A stretch of DNA of 64,000 nt from an uncultured Paraprevotella sp. (GTDB lineage: Bacteria; Bacteroidota; Bacteroidia; Bacteroidales; Bacteroidaceae), in contig CALULQ010000001.1 of assembly GCA_944321525.1 (NCBI GenBank), forward strand, positions 1-64,000. The letters run 5' to 3'. Shown piece after piece: positions 8,914 to 17,411 of the stretch (position 1 is its first letter; every line of letters starts with the position of its first letter). Under the pieces are notes generated by a model. The model did no database searches. It was not told where the DNA came from and was given only the letters and a program-made list of their open reading frames with translations. The position numbers and the translations under genes are program-made.

Positions 8914-11900
8914 TCATCTCACCAACACCTTCACGGCCCGGCTCGTGCCGTCGCTCATCTTGTCGACGCGGATGTAGATGCCGCGCTGCTTCGGCTCGGC
9001 AATCTTCATGCCGTTGAGCGTCGTCCAGGTGGAGCCCACCACCGTGGCGGTGCCTTCGGCTGCCACGTCGTCGATGCTGTCCTCGAAGCCGTCGGGCTTG
9101 TTGGCATCGCCGTCGCCATAGTAATAGAGGCGGAAGTTGTCGAAGCACAGCCAGTCGTTCGTGATGACATCGGTCTTGCGCACGCCCAATACCGGCTCCT
9201 CGCCTTCGGCCACGTGGAACACGAGGCTCGTTTCATACGCTCCGGCATTGAAAGCCGAGTTCGCGCCATTCACATCATTCACAATGATGCGATACACCAT
9301 ATTCGACATGTCGGGCAACAAGCTGTCGGCCAAGAACACATCACCGGTATACTTCGTGAACTCGCGCACGTCATCGAAGATGGAAGGCATCTTCTCCGTC
9401 CATTGCTGCGCGCCGGACTGCAGGTAGACTTCGGCATTCAGCGGCATGCCGCCCACGCTGTCGCGACGGGCCAAGGCTGCCTCCACGTAACCGCCCGCAC
9501 GGTAGAAACCGTTGAGCACCACGCGGTAGTAACCGGCCGGCATGTTGTAGAGCGTCTGATGGATTTCGCTGCTGTCGTTGAAGATTTCGTAGTTGAAAGC
9601 GCTGGTCACCTTGCTCAACTGGCCGTCGTCCACCGAAGCGCCCACCCAGCCTTCGGCCGAACGGTTCGTCTGGATTTCCCCGTTTTCGTTCTGGCTCTGG
9701 CTCTCGAATTCCGGATTGACAATCAGGGCCGTCACGTCCATCGGCTCGTCCTTGCTGGCCACGGAGAAGTCCAGGCTGGCGCTCACCATCTTCGAATAGG
9801 TCTTGTCGAGCGCCACGCCGAGCTCCTCGATTTCGGCCATGGAAGCGAACGTCCCGGCATCGATCTTGTCGAAAAGAGAGATGACAAGGTTTTCAAGCTC
9901 GTCGTATGCAGCGGTGCCTGCATATTCCGCATAGCTGCCCACGCCGTCGCCCAAGAGTTTGTCGTTGTGCATGTTCGTCTTGGTCTCCAATGCCGTGGCA
10001 GCAGCGACGGCTTCCTGTTCGGCCGTCATGGCCTCGCGCAGGGCCGTCGACTCCTCGGTGTAAACCTCGGGCGTCAGCGTCCCGCCCAGGGCGGCGCTGG
10101 CCTTCTCGATGGCCTGGCCCAATGCGTCGCGGGTCTCCGTCGTGCTCAGCGTCTCGGCGTTGAGCAGGGTCGTGGCTTCGCGGACCAAGGCTTCCAAGGC
10201 GCTGGTGGCACCGTCCATGACATCGGCACCCAGATAGGTCACCTGGAAGTTGTCGAACACCACCCACGCGGCTTCCCATTCCACATTCGACATGCTCGTA
10301 CCAATGCGGAGCACGCCGTCGGCACCCACATAGCAAATCACCTCATTATAATAGTTGCTCGGGGAGAGTTCGAACACCGCCTGGGCGGAAGTTTTCCCAT
10401 GGGTGATGAACTTGCCTTGCACGCTCTCGCTGCCCCAAGTGATTTCGTCCATGTCGTCCGTCAGTTTCTCGTCCTGCGGGCACGACATGACATGCACAAG
10501 CGGCGTGGAGGCATCGTTGCCAAAGAGGAAGCCATGGATGTCGTTGGTCTGGTCGCCCTCCATTCCATAGTTCTCCTGCCAATAGTTCTTGTTCTGCGAG
10601 CTGGGCGAATAGAAGCCCTGCACCGACACCTTGTAAGAACCTTGCGGCAGGCCCGTCAGTTCCTGGTACACTTCCCAGTTCCGTCCGTTCCACACCTCGG
10701 TCACCCGGGTGCCCTCGTTCTTGAAGTCGCCGTCACCCGTCTTGGTCCAGCCATCGTTGCTGCCGTCGAAGTTCGGGTTGACGAGCAGTCCCGTCACGTT
10801 GTCCGTCAGTCCGTCGGCCAAAGCCTTCATGATGCATTCCTTCAACAGTTTGTTGCCGCGCGGCTGTATGCTGTCCAGTTCGGCCATGTCGAAGGTGCCG
10901 GCGTCGTAGGCCTCCTGCAACTCTCCGATGTAGGCCTCATATTCCGGCATTTCCACATTCACGTAGGCTTCGTTGTCTTCCCATGCGGCCCACAGGTTGT
11001 CAATCTGCGTGTTCAGCGCCTCATACTGCGACACCGTTGCGGCCATGGCGTCGTAGCTGGACTGGAGGGAGAGGATGAGGTTCGTGAGCGAGTCGTTCGC
11101 CACCTCCATGTTCTCCACGGCCTCCTTGGCCAGGGCCAGGATGCTCTTGTAGGCCTCGTCCTCGGCCGCGCCGTGCTTCGGGTTTTCCACGTTGTCCGTG
11201 TAGTTCTGTTCTATCTGGGCGATGTTGTTCTTCACCACCTCGCGCACGTCGGCCGTCACGCCCGGGCCCATGTATTCCAGCGTGAAGTCGTCCACGGCCG
11301 TCCAGTTGGTGTTGGCGCCTTCCACCACGAGTCCGATGGTGGCCGTCCCGCCGATGACGTCGAAGTCCACGGTGTAGTGTCCCCAAGTGCCATAGCCGCG
11401 GCCCGAGTTGCTCTCCGATGCCGCATGGGTGGCTTCGGTGCGCGTCTGTCCGCCCAACGTCGTGGCGGAGAGGAAGAGTCCGCGGGTGTTGGGCTCGTCC
11501 TCCGTCGGCAGACGGTTGGTCAGGATCCAAGCGCCCACGCGGTACTTGCCGTCGGGCAGGCCCGACAGCCGCTGGGTGATGGACCAGTTGGGCATGTTGC
11601 CCGAACCGTTGTAGCATTCGTAGAAGTTCTCGAGGGCCACGCCTTCGGGCAGGCTGCCGGCGCCGTCCTGGAAGCGGTCGCCCACCTTGCGCTGGTAGTT
11701 GGGCCCGGGGCCTTGCACCACTTCCCAGCCGTCCATGCTGTTGGCAAACGAAGGCTCCTTGACGTAGCGCTCCGTCACGTCCACGGGGCTGTCCGGCGTG
11801 GCATGGCTCAATCCGAAGTCCACCAGGTCGGTTTTCAGGTCTTCCACGGCCTGATAAAGCGCTTCCGGCGTGGCATCGTCGCTATTATATAAGGTGGCAT

Positions 11901-12609
11901 AGTCCGCATAGTCGCTGAATCCCTGCTCGTCGGCAGCCTCCAGCTGTGCCTGCAGGGCCAGCTTGGCCTTGTAGACTTCATATACTTCCGGCTCCACGAA
12001 CTTCCAGTCGAAGGCGGCGCCCTCGAAACCGGCCGTTCCGGGGATGATCAGGGGGTTGACCGACGTGTTCCACTTCCCCTCGCTCTGGTTTACGCCCACC
12101 AATGCTCCGGCATAGGTGGCGTTCGAAGCCCCGTAGGTGGGGTCGTCCTGGTTCACCTGGAGGCGGTAAGTGCCGTCGTCCTGCGGCAGGATGTCCCACA
12201 GGATGTGGCCCGTCTTGTTGTGGTCCACGTAGAGCACGCCGTCGCCGTTCAGGTAGAGCTCATGGAAGCCGCCGTTGGTGGGCGCGTTCATCATCGACAG
12301 GCGGTAGGACTGCGCGTCGGAGTAGTCCGCCGCGTCGACGGCGTGCGAAGCCAGCTCGTAATCGGTGCCGTAGCTCAGGGTCACCTCCTGACCGTCGTCC
12401 GCCACCGCGCAGGCGGTGCTGGAATTGCTCATGAACATGCCCGAAGCCACGTGGTACAGGTAGTACACTTCACGGCTTCCCTTCTGGATGGCATCGAAGT
12501 CGGGGGTTACGAACGACAGCTGGGGGTCTTCCCAAGCAGCCCACAATGGCATGGTGGAGGACGTTGCCCCGCACAAGGCCATCAACGCAAGTAGTTTGTT
12601 TTTCATCAC
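8914..12609 (-). CDS. Large exported modular protein, paralog 3 of 5
   Basis: 1231 residues with signal peptide (ends PLWA), lectin-like N-terminal domain, three beta-sandwich modules, helical linkers and a tail ending KVLVR. Module 1 is a different version from paralogs 1, 2 and 4: it carries EPSF, GPNYQRK and a GNMPNWSITQ segment, shared only with paralog 5. Module 2 (NPNFDGSNDGWTKTGDGDF) is nearly that of paralog 4. Module 3 (GWVGASVDDGQLSK) is its own. The protein is therefore a mosaic of versions found in its neighbours. It has its own promoter and terminator. Function unknown; surface binding is inferred. Confidence 0.85.
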   Translation of the reverse strand: MMKNKLLALMALCGATSSTMPLWAAWEDPQLSFVTPDFDAIQKGSREVYYLYHVASGMFMSNSSTACAVADDGQEVTLSYGTDYELASHAVDAADYSDAQSYRLSMMNAPTNGGFHELYLNGDGVLYVDHNKTGHILWDILPQDDGTYRLQVNQDDPTYGASNATYAGALVGVNQSEGKWNTSVNPLIIPGTAGFEGAAFDWKFVEPEVYEVYKAKLALQAQLEAADEQGFSDYADYATLYNSDDATPEALYQAVEDLKTDLVDFGLSHATPDSPVDVTERYVKEPSFANSMDGWEVVQGPGPNYQRKVGDRFQDGAGSLPEGVALENFYECYNGSGNMPNWSITQRLSGLPDGKYRVGAWILTNRLPTEDEPNTRGLFLSATTLGGQTRTEATHAASESNSGRGYGTWGHYTVDFDVIGGTATIGLVVEGANTNWTAVDDFTLEYMGPGVTADVREVVKNNIAQIEQNYTDNVENPKHGAAEDEAYKSILALAKEAVENMEVANDSLTNLILSLQSSYDAMAATVSQYEALNTQIDNLWAAWEDNEAYVNVEMPEYEAYIGELQEAYDAGTFDMAELDSIQPRGNKLLKECIMKALADGLTDNVTGLLVNPNFDGSNDGWTKTGDGDFKNEGTRVTEVWNGRNWEVYQELTGLPQGSYKVSVQGFYSPSSQNKNYWQENYGMEGDQTNDIHGFLFGNDASTPLVHVMSCPQDEKLTDDMDEITWGSESVQGKFITHGKTSAQAVFELSPSNYYNEVICYVGADGVLRIGTSMSNVEWEAAWVVFDNFQVTYLGADVMDGATSALEALVREATTLLNAETLSTTETRDALGQAIEKASAALGGTLTPEVYTEESTALREAMTAEQEAVAAATALETKTNMHNDKLLGDGVGSYAEYAGTAAYDELENLVISLFDKIDAGTFASMAEIEELGVALDKTYSKMVSASLDFSVASKDEPMDVTALIVNPEFESQSQNENGEIQTNRSAEGWVGASVDDGQLSKVTSAFNYEIFNDSSEIHQTLYNMPAGYYRVVLNGFYRAGGYVEAALARRDSVGGMPLNAEVYLQSGAQQWTEKMPSIFDDVREFTKYTGDVFLADSLLPDMSNMVYRIIVNDVNGANSAFNAGAYETSLVFHVAEGEEPVLGVRKTDVITNDWLCFDNFRLYYYGDGDANKPDGFEDSIDDVAAEGTATVVGSTWTTLNGMKIAEPKQRGIYIRVDKMSDGTSRAVKVLVR

Positions 12610-12706
12610 ACTGAAAATTTTAATTTTTAATTAGGTATTAGTTTGTATAGCACGGGGACTAATCCAAATCGGGATAGGTTGGTCGGGAATGCCCCCCTGC
12701 CGGGCA

Positions 12707-12714
12707 CAAAGGTA
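12707..12714 (-). promoter_or_regulatory. Promoter -7 element of paralog 3
   Basis: TACCTTTG on the minus strand, about 98 bases upstream of the start codon. No well-placed TTTG -33 box; the 21-bp repeats begin about 26 bases further upstream. Confidence 0.5.
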
Positions 12715-12739
12715 GGCCAAAACGCCCCAAACGAATAAC

Positions 12740-12775
12740 AACTATGTTGATTTCAGTGGTAACTATGTTGATTTC
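12740..12775 (-). promoter_or_regulatory. Two 15-nt direct repeats 21 bp apart, putative operator
   Basis: AACTATGTTGATTTC occurs identically at 12740-12754 and 12761-12775. Period and position relative to the -7 element match the paralog 1 repeats, though the sequence differs apart from a shared ATAGT core on the minus strand. Likely site for a dimeric activator of the LytTR type or similar; inference. Confidence 0.55.
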
Positions 12776-12904
12776 TGCCCCTTTTCAGGGAGATCTCAAG
12801 CGAGGGAAGCGGATTTCCACGCTCGCGGCAGCCTTCCCGCGACGGGCGGCAAAACCGCAAGCACGCCCGGCAAAGCCCGCCACCGGGATGCGGAAGGGCC
12901 AAGC

Positions 12905-12966
12905 GTACTTTGCGGCAAGTACTCGAGTACTCTGCGGCAAGTACTCGTGTGCTCTCCGCAAGGTAC
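12905..12966. repeat. GTAC/CTCGAG palindromic repeat, copy 2 (62 nt)
   Basis: Same block order as copy 1. The left arm is intact (GTACTTTGCGGCAAGTACTC), the right arm is degraded (CTCGTGTGCTC, GCAAGGTAC). Outer flanks are AGC before and GCTGGCG after, the 'type I' flank of this family. It lies downstream of paralog 4. Confidence 0.8.
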
Positions 12967-13077
12967 GCTGGCGTGCTGCACCCGCCTTCTCCCCCGACAC
13001 CCCCGGTTCCCCGCGCGCCCTCACGCCCCCGTTCCCCGAATCTGCCGCCCGCGGGAACGGATGAACGGGCATGGCGC

Positions 13078-13118
13078 AAAAAAAAGACCGCCCCCGGCAG
13101 AATCGCGGGGACGGTCTC
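13078..13118 (-). terminator. Intrinsic terminator of paralog 4
   Basis: GAGACCGTCCCCGCG pairs with CGGGGGCGGTCT, followed on the minus strand by eight T residues, 35 bases after the stop codon. Confidence 0.8.
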
Positions 13119-13152
13119 CATTGTTTAACCTCTAAATAATTGATGAAAAAGC

Positions 13153-16100
13153 TTATTTCACCAATACCTTTGTGGCCTTCGTCGTGCCATCGCTCATCTT
13201 GTCGATGCGGATGTAGATGCCACCCTGCTTCGGCTCGGCAATCTTCATGCCGTTGAGCGTAGCCCAAGTCGTGCCGACCACTTCTGCCGTGCCTTCGCCT
13301 ATCACGTCTTCCACGTCGTCGGTGAAGTCGTCCGGACGGTTCGCGTCGCCGTCGCCCAAGTAGTAGAGACGGAAGTTGTCGAAGCAAGTCCAGTCGTTCG
13401 TGATCTTACCCGTCTTGCGGATACCTATAACCGGCTCTTCGCCTTCGGCCACGCGGAAGCTCAGGCTGAATTCATACGAACCGGCTTCGAAAGCAGACTT
13501 CGCGCCCTTCACACCGTTGACAATGATGCGGTAAGCCATGTCGGCCATGTCGGGCAAGAGCGTATCGGCCAACATTACATCGCCATCATACTTCGTAAAC
13601 TCGCGAACGTCTTCGAAGATGGAAGGCAACGCCTTGCTCCACTTGTTCTCGGCGCCAGACTCCACGAAGAGTTCGGCAAGCTGGGATTCAGCACTGTCGC
13701 GACGGGCCAAAGCTGCGTCGACATAACCGCCTGCACGATAGAAGCCGCTCACTACTAAGCGGTAGTATCCGGCAGGAGCGTTGTGTAAAGTCTGGGAAAG
13801 AGAAGCATCTTCCGGACAATTTGCATCGCCAAAGATTTCATAGTTCAATCCATCTGTCATCGGACCACCATAAGTAGAAGTCCATCCATCAGCCGTGCTT
13901 TCGTCCACCAACTCCTGATTGGTGTTGAAGCCCTTCTTCTGGAAGCTCGGGTTGTTGATCAATCCCGTCACATCCAAGGCGGCATCCTTGCTGGCCGTGG
14001 AGTAGTCGTAAAGGCCGCTCGTCATCTTCGTGTAAGCAACGTCGAGGCGTGCGCTGTAGTCCTCAATCTCCTGCATGGAAGCGAAGGCGCCGGCTTCGGC
14101 AATCTTCGTGTCGAGGATTTCGACAACCAATGCCTCCAGATCCTCGAAGCCTTCGGTATCACCATACTTCTCCAAGTATCCATATTCGGGATATTCACCC
14201 GTGTACTGCAGTTTCTCGTCATGGTCCTCAGCCTTGGCCTCCAAGTCGGCAGCGGCTGTCACAGCCTCGCGCTCGGCCTCCATGGCGGCGTTGAGCGCCT
14301 CCGTCTGTGCGGCATAAACCTCCGGCGTCATGTCTCCGGCGGCAGCAGCCGTGGCATCTTCGATGGCCTTGTTCAGGGCGTCGCGGGTCTCAGTGGTGCT
14401 CAGCGACTCGGCATTCAACAACTTCGTGGCCTCCTCAATCAGCGCGTTCAGCACGCTCGAAGCACCCGACATGTCATCGGCGCCCAAATAGGTCACCTGG
14501 AAGTTGTCGAATACGACCCAAGAACCAGTCCAAGTGATGACATCCTCCATTCGCATACCGATGCGGAGCACGCCGTCCTCGCCCACGTAGCAAACCACTT
14601 CGTTGAGATAGTTGTTCGGGTCGGCCTCGAACACGGCTTGTGCGGAAGCCTTTCCATGAGCCACAAACTTGCCCGCCAAGCTTTCGTCGCCCCAAGTGAT
14701 TTCCTCCATGTCGTCCGTCAACTTCTCGTCCTGCGGGAAAGCCATGACATGCAGCAGGGCCTTGGAAGCATCGTTGGCAAACAAGAAAGCGTGGATGTCG
14801 TTGGTCTGGTCGCCTTCCACTCCGTAGTTCTCATGCCATCCGTTATTATTGGTGGAGCTGGGAGAGTAGAAAGCTTGTGCCGTAATCTTGTAAGAACCTT
14901 GCGGCAGGCCCGTCAGTTCCTGATAAACTTCCCAACCGCCTGTCTTTCCGTTCCAAACTTCAGTAACGCGCGTACCGTCGTTCTTGAAGTCGCCATTGCC
15001 CGTCTTGGTCCAGCCATTGTTGCTGCCGTCGAAGTTCGGGTTGGTCAGCATGCCCGTCACGTTGGTCAATTCACCGGTCGCCATGGCTTCCAGCACGCAC
15101 TGTCTCCAAAGCCGGTCTGCGCGCGGCTGGATGCTGTCTATTTCAGCCGGGTCGAAGGTGCGGGCGTCGTAAGCCTCTTCCAGACCGAGCAAGAAGTCAT
15201 CGTATGCAATGAATTCCTGGTCTACATAAACCGAATTTTCCCAAGCGTCGGAGAGCTCTTGCGTCTTATTGAACAAAGTCTCGTAAGCTTCGATGTCATC
15301 ACGAAGGCTGTCCACGCGAAGGGTGATGGCATCCATCAAGGCCATCAGCGAATCGCCGTCCAGTTCCGTGTTGGCCACGGCTTCGCGGCACAACTCCATC
15401 AAGGCCTTGAACTTGTCGTCGCCGGCCTGGCTGTGCTGCGGGAAACTCAACTCTTCATCATACAGCTTCTGGGCCTCGTCGATGCGCTGCTGGAGCACTT
15501 GCTGCAAGGTCTTTGAGTCATCTGCGCCCAGATACTTCAGGGTGAAGTCGGCCACGTAAGACCAGTTGCCCGCATAGCCCGAAGCACGCATGCCGACAGT
15601 GGCCTGTCCGCCCAGCACCGTGAATTCCACCGTGTAAGGCGCGGCGTAAGCGTTACCGTCGGGTGAAGGCACGTCGGCTTCCTTAGTCACTTCGCCGGTC
15701 AGGCTGCTGCCATAGAGGAACAAGCCCGATGCACCGCCGTTTTCGGCCGTCTGGTTCGACATGATATAGGCGCTCAAGGCATACTTACCGTCGGGAATGT
15801 CGGTAAGCGTCTGCTGCACGTAATAGTCTCCATGCGGAGTGCCGTCGGGCGTCCAGCGCTCGAAGAACGAGGGATGGTCGCTGCCGTTGGTCGTGACAGC
15901 CACGCCCGGGCGGCCTGCCTGCGCCTGGAAGTTGTTGTTGTTGTTGGCGCGCCAAGTGGACCATCCGCTGGTAGTGGCGGAGCCGTTGGCATCCACGAAG
16001 CTCGGGTTCTGCATCAGCGACGTCACGTCCATCGGGTTCTCAGGGCTGGCCGAGTCGTAGGAATAAGCCAGCACGGCGGCGGCCAGCTCTTCAGCCGCTT

Positions 16101-16896
16101 CGGTAAGGGCTTCCGGCGTGGCGTCGGCACTATTATATAAGGTCTCGTATTCCGTCACGCCGGGATAACCTGCTGCGATGGCCGCGTCGATTTGCGGCTT
16201 GAGCACGTTCTTGCGCGCCGTGTAGGCCTCGTAGACTTCCGGCTCCACGAACTTCCATTCCAGTCCGGCATTCTCATATCCCGCGCTTCCGGGCACAATC
16301 AGGGGGCTCACATAGTTCAGCCATGCACCACCGGTATAGTTCACGCCCATCAGGGTGTTGGTGTACAACGGGTTGCCCGTGATGCCGCCATATATGGGGT
16401 CGTCATAGTTCAATCGGATGTTGTAGAGGCCGTCGCCCGCAGGCATGATGTCCCACAGGATGTGGCCCTGCTTGTTGTGGTCCACACAGATGGAGAGGTC
16501 GGCCTGGCGGAGGAAGATTTCATGGAAACCGCCGTTGGAGGGGGCGTCCATCATCGACAGGCGGAAGGATGCCGCGTCGCTGTACTCCGCGTCGCTCTTG
16601 TCACGGGCGCTCAGCTCGTAATCCTTGCCGTAAGTCAAGGTCACTTCGCGGCCTTGTTCGGCTACGACCAGGTCGGTGCCCCATCCATGGTTCAAGCCAT
16701 TTCCGTTGCCACTGGTCATAAAATGTCCGGTCCCTACGTGGTAGACGTAATACACTTCTTTCGCTCCCTCCTTGATGGCATCCAAGTCAGGATCAGCAAA
16801 AGTCAGCGTGGGGTCTTCCACTTGGGCCCACGACGGCATGGTGAAGGCAGTAGCCCCGCACAATGCCAGCATTGCAAGTAGACTGTTTTTCATCAC
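13153..16896 (-). CDS. Large exported modular protein, paralog 4 of 5 (most divergent)
   Basis: 1247 residues, the longest and most divergent copy. Signal peptide ends MPSWA. The lectin-like domain carries an insert (GNGNGLNHGWGTD). Module 1 is the GWSTWRANNNNNF type related to paralogs 1 and 2. Module 2 is almost the same as in paralog 3 but with a short insert (NGKTGGWEVYQ). Module 3 is unique (GWTSTYGGPMTDG, with GDANCPEDASLSQTL). The tail reads TTWATLNGMKIAEPKQGG and ends KVLVK. Several substitutions occur in the linkers, which fits an older duplicate. A well-formed promoter (17013-17043) and a strong terminator frame the gene. Confidence 0.85.
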   Translation of the reverse strand: MMKNSLLAMLALCGATAFTMPSWAQVEDPTLTFADPDLDAIKEGAKEVYYVYHVGTGHFMTSGNGNGLNHGWGTDLVVAEQGREVTLTYGKDYELSARDKSDAEYSDAASFRLSMMDAPSNGGFHEIFLRQADLSICVDHNKQGHILWDIMPAGDGLYNIRLNYDDPIYGGITGNPLYTNTLMGVNYTGGAWLNYVSPLIVPGSAGYENAGLEWKFVEPEVYEAYTARKNVLKPQIDAAIAAGYPGVTEYETLYNSADATPEALTEAAEELAAAVLAYSYDSASPENPMDVTSLMQNPSFVDANGSATTSGWSTWRANNNNNFQAQAGRPGVAVTTNGSDHPSFFERWTPDGTPHGDYYVQQTLTDIPDGKYALSAYIMSNQTAENGGASGLFLYGSSLTGEVTKEADVPSPDGNAYAAPYTVEFTVLGGQATVGMRASGYAGNWSYVADFTLKYLGADDSKTLQQVLQQRIDEAQKLYDEELSFPQHSQAGDDKFKALMELCREAVANTELDGDSLMALMDAITLRVDSLRDDIEAYETLFNKTQELSDAWENSVYVDQEFIAYDDFLLGLEEAYDARTFDPAEIDSIQPRADRLWRQCVLEAMATGELTNVTGMLTNPNFDGSNNGWTKTGNGDFKNDGTRVTEVWNGKTGGWEVYQELTGLPQGSYKITAQAFYSPSSTNNNGWHENYGVEGDQTNDIHAFLFANDASKALLHVMAFPQDEKLTDDMEEITWGDESLAGKFVAHGKASAQAVFEADPNNYLNEVVCYVGEDGVLRIGMRMEDVITWTGSWVVFDNFQVTYLGADDMSGASSVLNALIEEATKLLNAESLSTTETRDALNKAIEDATAAAAGDMTPEVYAAQTEALNAAMEAEREAVTAAADLEAKAEDHDEKLQYTGEYPEYGYLEKYGDTEGFEDLEALVVEILDTKIAEAGAFASMQEIEDYSARLDVAYTKMTSGLYDYSTASKDAALDVTGLINNPSFQKKGFNTNQELVDESTADGWTSTYGGPMTDGLNYEIFGDANCPEDASLSQTLHNAPAGYYRLVVSGFYRAGGYVDAALARRDSAESQLAELFVESGAENKWSKALPSIFEDVREFTKYDGDVMLADTLLPDMADMAYRIIVNGVKGAKSAFEAGSYEFSLSFRVAEGEEPVIGIRKTGKITNDWTCFDNFRLYYLGDGDANRPDDFTDDVEDVIGEGTAEVVGTTWATLNGMKIAEPKQGGIYIRIDKMSDGTTKATKVLVK

Positions 16897-17012
16897 TCTG
16901 AATTTTTAGTTAATGTTAAACACTATGTTAAACTAATAAGATTTCTTTCCCGCAATTAATTGATTAGGTGTGTGTGCAAATGGTTGGATGTATTCTTTCC
17001 ACGGCATCGGTG

Positions 17013-17043
17013 CAAAGATAAGTGTTCTTTCCCAAACTACAAA
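17013..17043 (-). promoter_or_regulatory. Promoter of paralog 4
   Basis: TTTG at 17043-17040 and TATCTTTG at 17020-17013, separated by 19 bases: a textbook Bacteroidota promoter about 117 bases upstream of the start codon. Unlike paralogs 1 and 3, it has a good -33 box and no clear 21-bp repeats. Confidence 0.7.
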
Positions 17044-17102
17044 AGCATTACGAGGAAAAATTGTTTGCGTACACAACAAAAGGATGCAAACATTTCCCGT
17101 TT

Positions 17103-17151
17103 GGGCGGATTTGGAATCCGCCCACTCCTAAATATGAGGATTTCTAATCCG
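17103..17151 (-). repeat. Two-palindrome repeat, copy A
   Basis: Read on the minus strand: a CGGATTAGAAATCC palindrome, a short AT-rich spacer with ATATTT, then GGGCGGATTCCAAATCCGCC. Same order and spacing as the copies at 17217, 21641 and 21744, with more divergence. Confidence 0.7.
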
Positions 17152-17216
17152 GGAAAGTACGCATTCCTTTTTGGATGAGGGAGATGGAGAGAGGAGAGAG
17201 GAAAGAGGAGTGTAAG

Positions 17217-17269
17217 CGGATCACAGATCCTTATATTTGATTACGGCGGATTTCAAATCCGCCGAAACG
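17217..17269 (+). repeat. Two-palindrome repeat, copy B; left partner of a 53-bp inverted pair
   Basis: CGGATCACAGATCC, a TTATATTTGATT spacer, then CGGCGGATTTCAAATCCGCC and GAAACG. It matches the reverse complement of 21641-21693 at 51 of 53 positions by eye, so the pair encloses paralog 5 in inverted orientation. Confidence 0.8.
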
Positions 17270-17332
17270 AGGAACCGAAACGAGGAACACCAAAACGGAG
17301 GGCCGCCGAAACGACACAGCCTATGCTTACTG

Positions 17333-17374
17333 AAAAAAGAGGCCGCTCCCGGCGGTATTGCGGGAACGGCCTCT
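17333..17374 (-). terminator. Intrinsic terminator of paralog 5
   Basis: AGAGGCCGTTCCCGC pairs with GGGAGCGGCCTCT, followed on the minus strand by TTTTTTC, about 40 bases after the stop codon. Confidence 0.8.
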
Positions 17375-17411
17375 CGGCTGATTGTCTATTTAATTAAGCA
17401 CGATTCTCAAC

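Larger units (their letters stand above)
12610..13152. other. Intergenic region between paralogs 3 and 4
   Basis: 543 bases with no supported gene: paralog 3 leader, promoter and repeats, a GTAC/CTCGAG element at 12905-12966, and the paralog 4 terminator. Confidence 0.7.
16897..17411. other. Intergenic region between paralogs 4 and 5
   Basis: 515 bases without a supported gene. Contains the paralog 4 promoter, two copies of a two-palindrome repeat (17103-17151 and 17217-17269), a purine-rich GAGAGGA-type tract at about 17175-17212, and the paralog 5 terminator. Confidence 0.7.

Noticed and set aside
8908..11892. 994-codon plus-strand open frame opposite paralog 3
   Set aside because: Same reason; similar antisense frames appear opposite the other paralogs because their coding strands are similar.
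16897..17100. 21-bp phased repeats upstream of paralog 4
   Set aside because: Only a loose TAC-plus-A-tract similarity at 21-bp spacing was seen, too weak to call.
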